Source: Symsagittifera roscoffensis
Lineage: Eukaryota; Xenacoelomorpha; Acoela; Convolutidae
Assembly (NCBI RefSeq): GCF_963678635.1
Contig: NC_087066.1
Location: 1,955,745-2,019,744, forward strand
DNA length: 64,000 bases
Direction: 5' to 3'
The notes under the pieces are model-generated. The model did no database searches. It saw only the letters and a program-made list of their open reading frames with translations, and was not told the origin of the DNA. Of the stretch, positions 48,654 through 60,932 are shown piece after piece; within the stretch, counting starts at the first letter, position 1, and every line of letters starts with the position of its first letter. Position numbers and translations under genes: made by a program.

Positions 48654-51600
48654 GTGTCCTCAGTGGTAGTGGCGGAGAATAAGAGGGCGGAGAGACCAGC
48701 GGAGACCAGTCGGTTGAGATATCTAGAGAAAGTGAAGGGGTTGGACTTGGAAGACCTGGAATGTAGACAAAAATCAGCGGAAACTCTGGGTATCGAGCGA
48801 GTGTCACACGAGGACTTGAGTAGACATCAGTGCGTGGACTGGTTGAAGGCTCACGAGACGCATTTCTCAAGAGCGAGAATGAAGGAGACGGCGGATCTTA
48901 CTGGGATTCCCACGAAGTCGATCATGGGACCTATCAATTACAGGCATCTCATAGTGGAGCCCCCCAAACATCGAAAAAGCATTGCCAGGATCAGATTGGC
49001 AACTCCAGCGCAGTTAAGGGTGGTGGATAAACTGTTGAACTCAAGGAAAATGGAACTGTCGGATGCCGCCTATGAAGGCACGAGGTTGGCGGACGATCCT
49101 AGAAACAGGAAACCCTGTGGGAACACCCAATTGGCCAAGACCCTGGCAGTTTATGCAGAGCAGATTCAGCTGCTGCGAGGGTGATCGTCTTAGCGGGATC
49201 AGACTTCGAGGGGACGTCTCCCAAGTTGTTCCGGCCAGAGACTTTGATATACTCATTGCCAGGAGCTGAGCTGAACCAAATGTTAACCCTGGTGGTAGCA
49301 ATAAAATCGAAGATGCCTTGCGAGCCTGAGCTACTACTGTTTGCGGGAACGAATGATCACTTGCATGCGACTGGGTTTCTTGAGCAGCTCAAGGGCGACG
49401 AACCGGCACCGAGAAGAATCTGGGAAGCAAACCAGACGTTATTTGCAGCAATGAATGAGGTGCAAGAGAAAGTTGCCTCGCGATTTGGGTCCAAGACAAG
49501 GGTGGTGTTCACTACGACCCCCGGGTACGCGAGCATGCCTCCCGCTCTGTAATTCGTGTACGCAGTCTTAATCCTGATAACTGAGAAGAATGAAGGGCGG
49601 ATTCTGATGGCAGCTCCCAATCGAGAGCTGGAACCGGCGAACCTGAGGCTCCACAAGTCGGAACTGGCGGCGGCATGGGCGGATGTGTCCCACGCGTTGA
49701 GGGGCTTCTATGAATTAGCAGATATCCTCATTGTGTTGGACGAGGTCCTCTTGCTAGAGATATCGAACTTCGCCAGACAGCTTAAGTTCATTCCGGTCAT
49801 CGGGGACGACCATCTGGTGATAAGTCACTTGACGGCCAGCTTGTGGTTTCGAAGCATGGATTTGACTATCACGAGTTCCACCATTAGGTCTAGAGGACCG
49901 AGTGTTGAAAGAAAGAATGTGGCTGCAACGGAGAAGCAACTGGAGTTGATGGTGTATCGACTTACGCAAGAGAGAGGCTGGTGGCCATTCCTGACACCGA
50001 GGCTGCAGAACGCTACAGATAAGACGAAATAGGATGGCCCAATTCTCGTGAAACAAGTCTGGAGTTTTCTTGAGAAGTAATTGGAAGTGGCCGAGGATAG
50101 GGAGATGACAGTGACTAGGTTCGTCACAGCTGCAAACGAGGTCACAATCGGAGGATTCTGGAGGGAGCACGCGAAGGGCGAGCTGAAGACGAGAAGGGAT
50201 CACGAGATTCTCAAGTTCTTGAGTCCTTGTTGGGGAAAGAGTTTATGGCTGGAGTGTTCTGTGCAAAATAGACCATTTTTGGAGCCTTTGTGCAGGAAAT
50301 ACTGAGCATTCCCATCAGCTTGCTGTTGGCGCTGTACCTGGTTTACCCGAGATATTTATTCAACATGGGCCCCGCGTACATGTTCAGTCGAGGCGTGGAA
50401 ACACTCCGGATTGACGGGTATCTGGCACTGGTACCCCTAACCCATGGTGAACTGGTGTCATTTCATCAATTGATGAAGTATGGGGAGCCCCTGTCGATGG
50501 GAAAAACCCACTCGAGCATCGACACATATAAGTATGCACCAGGGCTGACGACGGTGCTAGTAGAAAACCTCTTGATGCAGAATCGATATATGACTGGTGA
50601 AGAGAAGAATCCGAAGACGAAAGAGGAATGGAGGAAAGTGAATGGTGGCATGCCTCTGTTGACCGACCTGTGCCTGGCGATGAGGTCGGACCCAATGGGG
50701 ATAATCCGGGGGCTGGAGGAGGTCGTAACCTGCGTTTATGGACCGGCCGTGACATACGCATTCCCAGATCCTCTAGTGACGGCTTATCGCAACTCCGTGA
50801 CACACTTGAGCCTCATAAGTGTGCTGGATGGGACGGAGCTCAATTGGTGTCAGCAAGAGGTGCTGAGGGCACAGATGAGCAATACGGTACTCTTCGGAAA
50901 GGTGAAGGATGCAGAGCTCAAGGTGTATAATTTCCGAGGACAACTACAGTGTAGGATGGGAGGCAAACGTGAGGGCCCCATCGAAACTTATCCCAAGTTC
51001 TGGAACTTGAACCCTCTGACAGCGAGTGGACAGGAGATGGTGAGGATTCCCGCGTTGAAGAAAGCTTTGAGTTGGTCAAAAGGGAGCTAGAGGCAATACT
51101 GGAGAAGGAGATCTTGCCAACAACCATTCCCGAGTTCCCAACAGTCAGGAGAATGACCCTGGGAATGAACAGTTCCCTGGTGGTCCCATCCCTATTCGCG
51201 AGAGCAGCGGCAGAAGAGCTGCAAAAAGGATTCACTGATGGCTGGGATCCCCTGTTCATTGGCTACATTGCAGCAGTTTATTTTCACGCTAGTGAGATAA
51301 AAATAAACTCATGGACGACTCAAGCGAAGGAGATGAGAGGTTCGCTGCCCCCGAAGTTCGAGGTACGAGAGGTTTTGAGAAAGCTTGAGCAGGATGGATT
51401 GGAGAACATGTTGCCTGTGTGGGACGATGGCAGGATGATCGTGAAAGAGGGACACATTGCATTTAAAGATGAAATCAAGTTCGCAACAAGAAAATACCGG
51501 GCACCCTACGGGCTGGAGCAGGTGGAGTTGAGACAGGAGGGAAAGGAGCTAGACGCAGCAGGTCCGTTGTACGTGGCTCTGACAGAATATAAGAAATCGG

Positions 51601-52043
51601 ATCCAACGACACCATCACCCCTGTCGGTGGGCACCCCTGGAGATAAGAGGAGCAACCCTGTAGAAGATCGGTTCAGGAGGATTCTTGAGAGAAGAAGGGT
51701 CGAATCAGGAGAGGAAAGTATGGACGAGACTCTCAGCGAGGCCGGAGAAGATGTGGAATTGGGAAACACGCCAGAGCCAAAGCCATCGAGGAAGGAGTTC
51801 ACCACTCAAGAACTGTTGAAAGATCTGAGCGAAGAGAATTGGGCAGACACTGCCACACCACCTCTGACCCCATCTCCCCGTAAAAATCTAGAGTTGCCAC
51901 TTACGAGTGAGACTTCCAATATAGGAATGATACTCTTGAGTGCAGAAGAAAGGGAAAAGAATACCTTCGAGGGAAATAAGACCATGTTCCTAGGGACTCT
52001 GGATGAGGACGCTTGGCGAGAATTCTTGAGAGAATTCAATTGA
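48654..52043 (+). pseudogene. ORF3 middle part with SGNH-like domain 2 (element B)
   Basis: Pieces at 48654-49184, 49181-49552, 49556-50032, 50290-51090 and 51072-52043. Domain 2 blocks: VLAGSDFEGTSPKLF, LLLFAGTNDHLHATGFL, VVFTTTPGYASMPPAL and IGDDHLVISHL. The conserved unknown region follows with ISLLLALYLVYPRYLFN, VNGGMPLLTDLCLAMRSDP, VVTCVYGPAVTYAFPDP and PEFPTVRRMTLGMNS, and an acidic/Ser-rich end (TATPPLTPSPRKNLELPL). A TGA at 52041 replaces a CAA-type codon found in A (FNQET), so ORF3 continued downstream in the ancestor. Confidence 0.75.
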
Positions 52044-52046
52044 GAA

Positions 52047-55000
52047 GTGAACAGCGAGACCACGCTAGACGATTTCAAGGAAGAACTGTGGGTTACAGTG
52101 GTGAAATTCGGAGAGCCGCTTCTGATGGGAACAGGTCTGGACGAGAAGGCGAGGAAAGAACTGCTAAGCAAGCTGGTCGAGCTAAGAAAGGCGCAACCGA
52201 CGACCAGAGACGACGAATGTAAAGGCAGCTCTACTCTGAAACAAAAAACTGTAGATAAAACAGTTGAAGGTGTAAAAGGGGATAAGGTTGGTACTAGTAA
52301 TATAATCAAAAGTACTAATATCCTTAAGGCTCGAGCAGGGGGGAGGCAAGAGTTGGAAGGATTGGATGGAGACAAAGAGGTCGAATCAGTGATGATAACG
52401 ACAACGCCCCCAAGTAGAGATGTGAAGTCTCGCAAGAGAAAAAGAGAGGTAGAGGGGTTGAGTAGTCCTTCGGCGGATGCAGACTCTAAGAGAAATTTGA
52501 GAGAGACGGCGCCCATGGTTCTGGCGCGATGCAAGACTGCGGCCTACAAGAGCAGCGCTGAGCCCAGAAAACCACTCGAAGTGGAAAAGGAAATGGAGGT
52601 TTCCACCAGCTCCACATCTGAAGAAGACTTCAGGCCCCAGAAGACGAACATGAAAAGGTGTTCAACGAGCAGACAGACGTAGATGTCGGCAAAAAATGGG
52701 TCTCAAAGGAGCACCAAGTCACTGGGAAGCAAATAACGAGCGATCCTCTTGAGAGGAATAGAACGAGGAACACCTCCCGGCCATGGTGGGTGGCCCTCGA
52801 GACACTGAAAAAACTGGAAGACTGCCTAAAGAAGCTTGACAGTGGAGTGGTACGCAAGCGACGTAACTGGGCTACCCAGCAAAAGGCTGAGGTTAACAAA
52901 CTATAATTGGCGAGCCAACTGAAGAGGACTTGGCAGAACTTGTTAAGGGATCATTTTAAGGAAGCGATGAGGACATCCTCATCGGCATCGCCATTGATGG
53001 CGAATCCCTTCATTAGAACCGCAGGACAACTAATGCTCGCGTGGATCCTGGTGGGAATAGAGTTGGAGACACTGACCTCGTACGACAAGTTGAAATTGGG
53101 AGGCAAGAATCTAGAGGTGTATCAGGTACTGATGCAACACGTTGCCAGGGATAATTCAGGCATGAGTCTGGCAAGGAGGAAAGATGCTACCTGTTTCTTG
53201 AGATGGATAATGTCAATGATGACTGACAGTACCATCCTGGCATGCCACCAAAGAGCAAGCGGAAGTAAAACAGTGGAAAGGAGAGTCTCATCAGTCATCT
53301 TGAACGTATATCAGAGTACTGGGATAGAAAAGGAGGATGGTTCCAGACAATCTCTGGAGAGCCACAGAAAGCTAGACGAGATACGGAGATTTTACAACAA
53401 GAAGTTCGAGGAGGAACACGATGTGCACCGTAACTTGGCCTCGTCAGGGGAGTACTCGAGACCCAATAAGAAAAGAGAATATCAGTACGTGTCTGGAATA
53501 ATGGGGATGGCGTACAATCCCTTCCTGGACTCAGAGGCCGGAGGCGCTCACAGGAACCACGAGGTAGCGGAGCTACTGAAGTTTTGGACAGAGAAAACAA
53601 TGGAAATAGACGCAGTGGAGAGAGAGAGACCGAGTTTGGGCTTGATTCTCGAGAAAACGCCGGAGGTGATAAGCGTACCGCGCTCAAGCAAAAGAGTTGA
53701 ACTGAAGATGGGTAATGGCAATGGCATGTTAATCACGAATCTGGGAGTGGTGTGGAAGTTACTAAGTCCCTCTTGTTGTCCACAACCCCACGCGAGCCTG
53801 ATCGAGGAAACCACGGAGCGAGTGAGGTTAGCACCGACGGAAGATGAAGATCTAGCAACATTGAGTGTAGTGCACAAACTGATCTTACCTCAGGTGAAGG
53901 AGTCAGGCGAAAAGACGAATAAGCTAGGGTCGGCAAGAAAGATGGAGCCGGGTAGTTGTCTGGATTCGACGTCTAGGAGTGGAGAGCACACCTGTGATGG
54001 ACGATCATGTGTTAGGATACAATCCTTTCAAAAAGAAGATCTAGTCACTTGGTTTGAAAACATCATGGAGAGGGAGAAGAGTGAGGTACGAATAAGGGCG
54101 GAGTGTTACGCGAGTACCACGGTGAACATAGCAACAGCTCTCGGATTCTTCTACAGGATGTGCAGTCTGCAGTCACTGGAGAGGCTAGAGTCTGAATACC
54201 ATTTGGTGACTTCGTTGAGCGTGGAGTCATGGCCTGGGGTGTTGCAGGTGACTCAAAAGCACATCAGGAGCTGGAAGGTCGGTCTCGAGGCGGAAATGGG
54301 ATTTCCCATGAGCGAAGCCTATGGTCTGCCATTAAATGCGAAAACCCTAGTAGGGTCAGTGATAGCCAACCTGTGCGGCAGCCACAACTCACTGCACATG
54401 GCGATGGTGGAGGTACCCAGCCAAAGAGTATTGATAGACAAAGCCTTCTCGGTGCCCAAGTGCGTAAGGTTGGCTCGTATGTCGCATCACTCACACAGGT
54501 TGTTGAGAAAAATCCGAGGAGCAGTGCCGAGAGAACTGAGGGATGACTTGAGTGAAATCTGGGGGGAAGAGCTTTTGAGTTTGGAAAATGAGAACATAAG
54601 CGACCACGAGAGACAAAACGCGATCGGAAAACCGGTGGGGGATGCTCCAAACATAGAGGACAACGATACGAAACACGAGAAAATGATGGAGCTCGAGCCT
54701 CTCCTGGAAATCTCGGGAGAGCGCAACCTCAGGAGTATTGAGATCACACATGGAGAATGCCCATGCCACTCTCTGGCACAAACGGTGTGGTATCCAAATC
54801 ACGTAAACCTCTGCCTGGTATGGGATGTGGAAGAAATTCGGTCGGTAGGATTACCGGATCATAGGCAAAAGGTGACGCTCTTGGTGGGGAGCACGATGCT
54901 GGCTCTAAGATGGATTGAAGAGAATGTAACGAAGTATCGGGAAACGAAGACGCCAACGGCGGAGCCGATATACGCGATAGATTATAGCAGGAGACTCGAG

Positions 55001-55542
55001 TTGTTTGAGACTGCATGCAAAGTATTCTCCATACCAATGGAAGTCAGGCACGTATGGAGCCGATTGAGGTTCTTTCCTTGGTTTCGAGCGACGTTGACGT
55101 CCTGGTTATACATAGTAACGAAGGGTCCAATGAGGAAATATCAAAAGGAGTATCGGCAGTTCCAGGCCGAGATAGGACCGGAAGCCTTCAAGAGACCTCT
55201 GCTGACCCATCGAAATGCAATCACGACGGGATGGAAAAGAGTGGCAGAGTGTCCAGAAACATTACCAAGGCGAGAGAGTCGATACTAGAAAAAGATTTGG
55301 CGAAGAACGTGAGCCGGATTCTTCACAATTCCTTCTGTTTGAATCGAGAGTCGAGGGTGAAGAGTTTGCCCAATCAAGCGAAGAGATTGCAGGAGCAAAG
55401 GGATTGGATGCGATCCTATGAACAGCTGAAAGCTTGTGAGGAGATCGTGATTAGCTCCGATGATGAAGAAGCACTGCTGAAACAGTTTGCGGTGTCAAAC
55501 AGGTCTGGGTCTAGTGCCTCGAGGGCGAAAGACGCAAAATGA
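52047..55542 (+). pseudogene. ORF3 C-terminal part (element B)
   Basis: Pieces 52047-52682, 52658-52906, 52907-55288 (793 residues) and 55290-55542. Basic low-complexity region with SRKRKREVEGL, then LETLKKLEDCLKKLDSGVVR, a helical domain (LMLAWILVGIELETL, RRKDATCFLRWIMSMM), a middle region absent from A and C (KTPEVISVPRSSKR, ECYASTTVNIATALGFFYR, NLCGSHNSLHMAMVE, RMSHHSHRLLRKI) and the shared end (EITHGECPCHSLAQTVWYP, EVRHVWSRLRFFPWFRATL, LLTHRNAITTGWKR). Some of the middle blocks recur in fragments at 62.9-64.0 kb, so they belong to the ancestral element. Function unknown. Confidence 0.75.
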
Positions 55543-55970
55543 GCAGGTGACTCGAAGGGAAAATTCTAGAGTCTTGAGTCTTGACAGGGAAGGGGGGCTC
55601 GAGCGTGAACTCGGATGAAATCTGGGTTCACGAAAAAGAAATTTTAACAAATCAGATAATGTTATTAGTATGCTATATTTATTATATAAATCAAAATGTT
55701 GCATGACAATTTCCTGATTGAATGGGACAAAAGAAATTTTAGATCGTTAGCTTAAAAAGCGAGAAATCAAAGGTGCACGTGTATGCAGATTTTGATTGCT
55801 GTTTAGCGATAGTATGAAAATTTTACATGGTGGTGAATTTTGGGGTGTAGATAAAATTAAGTCCGCTGCAAACTTCTGTAAAAGACCACTGGCTTTGTAA
55901 CTTGAGCAACACTCGGGTTTCTGGGGATTCACTGACAGACAGCAGCACGCGATGAGGACATCGATCTTGA
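55543..55970 (+). other. 3' untranslated region of element B
   Basis: AT-rich non-coding sequence, homologous to 734-1126 and 60560-60787. It ends with GCGATGAGGACATCGA and CTTGA just before the PPT. Confidence 0.7.
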
Positions 55971-55982
55971 GTCCGGGGAGTA
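55971..55982 (+). promoter_or_regulatory. Polypurine tract of element B
   Basis: GTCCGGGGAGTA directly before the LTR start TGTGG. Identical to the PPT of element C although the LTRs are unrelated in sequence. Confidence 0.8.
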
Positions 55983-56778
55983 TGTGGTTTTGGAGGGGAA
56001 TTTAATTTTTCAAAATTTCGAGTGGAGCCTGTCAAGCTCAGTTTTCTCGCGACAACTGAAAACATAATAAAATAAAAGCAGAACAACTGAATTTACAATT
56101 GCGGAATTTACAATTGCGACAGAAAAACGAGGGGAAATGGCTATTCGCAATTTCCGAGATAATAATAAAGAACCACGAGAGTAGAGCTGTCCTATCTTGA
56201 TATAGGAGACATTGATTACCAAAGAAGATCTCAAGTTAGCTGAACCAGAGTGAGCCTTCGGTGGAAACATGGAGAACCGAAGTGTACCAATGGTCCTGAA
56301 CCAAAATTTCATTCTTGAGATAAAACTTGTTCGATTAGAACTTATTGAATTAAACTTAATTCCCCGATCATTCTCGAGTTGCTTACTATTTAGTTACCTT
56401 AAGTTCTCGAGTGTGCTGCTATGTAAATACCTAATTTAAGTTTTAGTTCGATCCATCTGAAATGGATCAAAGTTCTACTGTCTTACAAAAAAGTAACTTA
56501 ATGGATTGTTCTGACCCGGTTTTTAACGGCGTTCGTGTATTTTGGGTATTTTGAGACCTAAGTATGGGTACGTTCTTATTTCTAGAGTGGGGGGATATTT
56601 TGGCAGTGGCCTTTAAGCTGTAACGGGTTGTAGTCTCATGTCGCAAGTGAACCGAATTGGCTCCGACCGTTTTTGAGGTAGAAAAACAGAAGAGATAGTG
56701 TCCCTGACTCTTGAGCCAATGGTTATAGGGCCTATTTTTCTTAAGCCTCATATGTGACCGAAGTAGACGAATGTTACA
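55983..56778 (+). repeat. 3' LTR of element B
   Basis: Begins TGTGGTTTTGG and ends ATGTTACA. Compared with the 5' LTR (11074), the first 47 bases are missing; both ends of the missing piece are TATGTG, so a slippage-type deletion is likely. The end aligns with the end of the D LTR (61597). Confidence 0.8.
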
Positions 56779-56904
56779 TCAGAACTACATGCATTTTTTT
56801 GGGTTATTTTTCTGTGCTGGGTAATGTTGCCTCACCCTCAAGCAACGAGAACGGATCATGGTGGGCCTCGAAAATCCGACCTTTCGGTTGAGAGGCGGAG
56901 AGGT
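56779..56904. other. Unassigned junction sequence right of element B
   Basis: About 125 bases between the B LTR end and the broken integrase of A. No ORF and no match to other parts of the window were found. Confidence 0.4.
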
Positions 56905-57854
56905 AACCACTTCATGGGACAACCATACCGTGATATCCAAGGTGTTATCAGGTGGTCACAAGTCTCCTTTGTCGAGGCTGTCTGACACGGCACCGCTTCT
57001 GCTAGCTTTGTGAAGTGATCTATTATGACTAGTATCTGGTTATATCCTGACTCTGTCATACAGATCTTTTCATGGTCTATCTGCACAACTTCGTTAAATT
57101 CCGAGCTCTCAACGGACTTGAGTGGGAACTTCATCTTCCTTGGGTCTTTCACTTGCAGGCATGTCAGGCACGCGTACACCCACCTCTCGCAAGCTTACCT
57201 TAATCCTGGCCAATCAAACTTGTGAAGTATTCTCTGTTACACCTTGTCTATCCTCTGGTGCCCCATTTGATCATGCGATCTGAATAACACTTCAGTCTGA
57301 TACAACTGTGGCAATATGATGAGGTTATGCTTGTGTAATATCTTCTCCTCATCTTTTCTCTTGCACGCTACCACCCCATCAGCTGTGTGATAGAGTAAAT
57401 CTTTTCTTTCTTTGTAGAACTGGCTCAAGATCTTGTAGCTGTCTTCTTCCAGGTCCCTCTTAACTTTGGACCCCGTCCGGATCCATTTGGAGAGGTTACT
57501 TGTCATCTTGTCATTCTTTTGGGCCCTTATTAGATCCGACAGCCTATATCTCGCCTTGACATGTTCTTTTAGTGTCAATTTTTGACCATTCATTTCCCCA
57601 GGGTTGTGGATGTCATCCTTCAGCTTTACGCATACTATCCTCCTCATGATATTCCTATCATCTTCTGGCACCAGATTTGTTCTGACATTTGAGTTGCAAG
57701 ATAGTTTCCTGAACGGTTTCCCCGATACCGCAATTTTCTCCACTTCTTCACCTCCTCGCTTTTCCTGCTGATCCAAGTTGTATGTTCCTGCGGAGGAATC
57801 CGTCTGTAGCTCCCTGTCGCGGTGTCCATCTTCTCTTCCGCCAGTATCATACAT
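56905..57854 (-). pseudogene. Integrase first half (element A)
   Basis: Pieces 57854-57237 and 57179-56856 (real homology ends at 56905). Contains the pre-integrase segment DDIHNPGEMNG, ARYRLSDLIRAQKNDK, LLYHTADGVVACKRK, the zinc domain start FRSHDQMGHQRIDKV, the CX2C pair in YACLTCLQVKDPRK, the first catalytic aspartate in EVVQIDHEKICMTES and WISRYGCPM. A stop-type change (CAA to TAA) near 57240 splits the zinc domain. This is the best-preserved version of the region deleted in C. Confidence 0.8.
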
Positions 57855-58531
57855 AGACTATCTTGGTCATCGCTGTTCCTCTCCGATTCTTCATCCCGTT
57901 CTTCATACTCCCCGGACAATTTATCTTCTCCAGCATCTTCTTCCGCTGTGGGCCACTCTCCGGACTCTTGACCTAGTCCAAGGTGTTCAGCTTCCTCCTT
58001 AAAAGCCACTTTCTTTTTCCTAACCCGGGTCAGCTCAAGTATGTCATCAGGTATTTTATCAACCAATGACTGCACGACTTCTTTCCCGTTAGATTTTTCT
58101 TTTGAAGAGTCCTTGCCACCACCCGCTTCATTCCTTCTCAATATTGTGACTTCTGGTTCATGTCCTTACCGTCTCTACTTGGTTCAGATGATAGCCTTTC
58201 ACCTTTAGTGTTTCCCTCCCGGGTTCTTTTTAAGATCGTTTTCTCTGGAGGCTCTTTCGTCAATTCGGGGTGATCTTCTATCGGTTTGCCTGACTTGTCG
58301 AGCCATCTCGTGAGTGGAAGACTGTCATACGTTTCCTTATCCATGAAGGAGAAGCCATCTTTGATTTCGGGAAATCTGTCTCTCTTTGCTCCTGCCTCTC
58401 GTCTTCTTACTCAATCTATCGGCATTTTGATATTTGTTTCTTGTCCTATGCTCAATTATCATGTTGTATCCGTCCAGGCGAACTATCCAACTCCCGATGT
58501 AGCTCGATCCATTGAGTACGTTTTCAGCCAA
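57855..58531 (-). pseudogene. Acidic Pol linker (element A)
   Basis: Pieces 58531-58337, 58344-58138 and 58141-57644. Begins with the RNase H end RNKYQNADRLSKKT, then LPLTRWLDKSGKPI, and Lys/Glu-rich sequence with KLSGEYEERDEE and QESGEWPTAEE encoded on PPT-like DNA at 57906 and 57955. Frameshifted in at least two places. Confidence 0.65.
57906..57918 (-). promoter_or_regulatory. Internal PPT-like sequence in linker (element A)
   Basis: TTGTCCGGGGAGT on the sense strand, read as LSGEY; a weaker AGTCCGGAGAGTG copy lies at about 57955. Confidence 0.45.
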
Positions 58532-59691
58532 CTGAGTGCCCTGTTGTCGACCCGCAACTTGAATGGTTCGCTGCCTAAGTATTCTCTATACTTCTCGACA
58601 AAAGAAACCACCCCGAACATATCTGCTTTGGGCGCCCCGTACACCTCCGTATCACTCAAGTCTTTACTCCCGTACACTATTGGTCTTAAGACTCTCTTCC
58701 CATTCCATTCCTGTTCTTGATGGAGAATGCCAGAAATCGCGACTACCGATGCATCCGTGTCCAGCACGTACATTCATTTTTCTGTTGGCTCGCACAACTG
58801 TTTCTTTATTCTCTGAAATGATTTTTCAGCCGCGTTGTTCCATGTGTACTTCTTGCCTTTGTGCCCTATTAGTTGTTGCATCGGGTATACTTTGTCCGCG
58901 TAGCCCTTGATGAACTCCCTGTAATAGTTCGCAAAACCCAGGAAGCTCATCAACTAATGTTCCGTTTTTGGCGATTTGCAGGTCAGAACCGCTTCTACTG
59001 CATCTGGATCTAGTCTGAAGCCGTGTCTGTCCACCATCATTCCCAAGTATTTTAACGAATCCTTGAGTATCTCGCACTTTGATGGTTTGCACTTAAGTCC
59101 CGACCTCTTCATGCATGCAAACACCTCGTCTAGTCGCTCGATGTGATCTTCCAGTGTAGGCGTCGCTATTACCACGTCATCCACGTAGCACATTACCAAA
59201 CTGCCGTATTTCTTTGTCACACCTATCAATGCGTGTGCCATCCACCGATGAAATGTATCCGTGGCATTGCAAAGGCCAAACGGAATCCGTTTCCATTGAA
59301 ACAGCCCCAGCTCGCAGGCGAACCCTATTTTGTCCCTGTCCTGCTTCCTCAGTGGGACCTGCCAAAAAGCCGAGCCTAAATCAAGAGTCGTAAAAAATCA
59401 ATATTAGGTATGGGATAGGCAACCTTCATCGTGACGGAGTTCAGATACCGAAAGTCTCAACAAAATCTCAATTGGTCGCCTTCCTTTTTAGCCATCACTA
59501 CTCCACACGCCCACGGTGAATTGGATGGTTCTATCATATCTTACTCTAGTAATGTCTCTATTTCTTTTTTAAATGCATCCGCTTTATGTGGGTTCATGCG
59601 CCTCGCCCCCTCCTTGTGCGGTACCGCAGACTCTTCAAGCTCTATTTCATGTTCAACAAAATTGCAACATCCACTGTCTGCCTTATGTTTC
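58483..59691 (-). pseudogene. Reverse transcriptase and RNase H (element A)
   Basis: Starts within the RT N-terminus (GCCNFVEHEIE region, about 59680) directly after the LTR. Then MAKK..DQLRF near 59480, LFQWKRIPFGLCNATDTF near 59290, CYVDDVVIATP near 59190 (YVDD intact), KPSKCEILKDSLKYLGMM, GFANYYREFIKGYADKVYP near 58910 and RNase H (LDTDASVVAISGIL, YGAPKADMFGVVSF, VDNRALSWL). Frameshifts near 59240 and 58780, with a small deletion removing APVLGM between CE and PTEK. Confidence 0.8.
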
Positions 59692-60534
59692 GTCATATAT
59701 GAGGTTTAAGAGAAATAGGCCCTATAACCATTGGCTCAAAAGTCAAGGACACTATCTCTTGTGTTTTTCTACCTCAAAACGGTCGGAGCCAATTCGGTTC
59801 ACTTGCGACATGAGACTAAAAACGCGTTACAGCTTAAAGGCCACTACCCCCACTCTAGAAAATAAGAACGTCCCAATAATTAGGTCTCAAAATACCCAAA
59901 ATACACGAATGCCGTTAAAAACAGGGTCGGAACAGTCCGTACAGTTACTTTTTATTAGACAGTGGAACTTTGATCCATATCAGATGGATCAAACTAACAC
60001 TCGCCTTACCCCAACATAACAATCACAAAACAAACTCAAGAAATTATAAATTAGGTACTTACATAGCAGCACACTCGAGAATTAGAGGTAACTAAATTAG
60101 TAAGCAGCTTAAGAATAATTGGGGAATTAAGTTTGATTCAATAAGTTCTAATCGAACAAGTTTTATCTTAAGAATGGAGATTTGGTTCTGGACCATTGGG
60201 ACACTTCGATTTTCCACCTTTCCACCGAAGGTTCACTCTGGTCCAATTGAATTTCGATGTTCTTGGTTTCCTATATCAAGATAGGACAGCTCTACTCTCG
60301 TCATTTTTAGATGTCGGAAATTGCGAATAGCAATTTCCCGCTGCTTAAATTGACTACTTTCCCGCGATTGTAATTTGATCGTTCTGATTTCTATTATCTG
60401 ATATTTTCAGTTGTCGCGAGAAAATTGAGCATGACATGTCCAATTCGAATTTTTGAAAAATTCCATTTGACCCCAAAATCATGTTTACTTCGCATTATTC
60501 AAGGTCAAACTTCCAAATATGACCGACTGGGACA
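59692..60534 (-). repeat. 5' LTR of element A
   Basis: Sense start TGTCCCAGTCGGTC at 60534 (TGTG changed to TGTC). The sense end, near CTCATATATGAC, runs straight into RT sequence. Highly similar to 1-722 and 11074-11917. Confidence 0.8.
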
Positions 60535-60799
60535 GACTGGGTTGGACAAAATAATTTTGAAAAGTGTCGTATGAAGCTGTAATACAAGTTGCAGTTGGAT
60601 GAAGATATTGATTGCTGTTTAGCTATAGAATGGTAATTTTATAGGGCTGTGAACTATGGGGATGTAAATAAGATTGAGTTTGCTGAAAACATCTGCAAAT
60701 GACAATTGGCACTGTATACCGAGACGCAATCAACATTTGGAGGCTCACTGGTATGGCGACGACGCGCGATGAGGATTTTGATCTTGAGTCCGATGAGTT
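60535..60799 (+). mobile_element. 3' UTR and PPT of older element D
   Basis: From about 60560 this matches the 3' UTR of B (55790-55982) with many changes, and ends in GTCCGATGAGTT at 60788-60799, a decayed PPT right before the LTR. The coding part of D is not present; it was cut off at the junction with A. Confidence 0.65.
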
Positions 60800-60932
60800 T
60801 GTGCCAGTCGGTCATATTCGGAAGATTGATCTTGATTTTGTGAGAAGCTTCAGTTTTTGGAAAATTCGCATCGACCAAGTCATGCTCAATTTTTTCGCGA
60901 CAACTGAAAAGAAAAAAATCTTTAATCAGTAG
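60699..60932 (+). CDS. Small ORF crossing the PPT into the LTR (element D)
   Basis: 77 residues with TTRDEDFDLESDEFVPVGHI and IRIDQVMLNFFATTE. The frame continues across the PPT and LTR start. The 5' LTR of B and the A 3' LTR (721-533) keep partly the same frame (VPVGHIWKFDLEE, KIRMEPVMLSFLATTE; VPVGRIWKFDLEQ). It may be a real short gene at the 3' end, or a chance frame through conserved cis-sequence. Confidence 0.25.
   Translation: MTIGTVYRDAINIWRLTGMATTRDEDFDLESDEFVPVGHIRKIDLDFVRSFSFWKIRIDQVMLNFFATTEKKKIFNQ

Larger units (their letters stand above)
45003..56778 (+). mobile_element. Giant Ty3/Gypsy element B, 3' half
   Basis: Continues B after the insertion of C: rest of the pol tail, macrodomain, intergenic repeats, ORF2, ORF3, 3' UTR, PPT and 3' LTR. 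The first codons (EADFEAGSF) continue those ending at 22465 (DDNENI), as A's intact EKIEANSEAESF shows. Confidence 0.9.
56905..60534 (-). mobile_element. Giant Ty3/Gypsy element A, 5' half
   Basis: Minus-strand order from 60534: 5' LTR joined directly to reverse transcriptase (leader, gag and protease deleted), RNase H, linker and integrase up to ISRYGCPM, where it is interrupted. The continuation is at 10981. Frameshifts are numerous. Confidence 0.85.
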
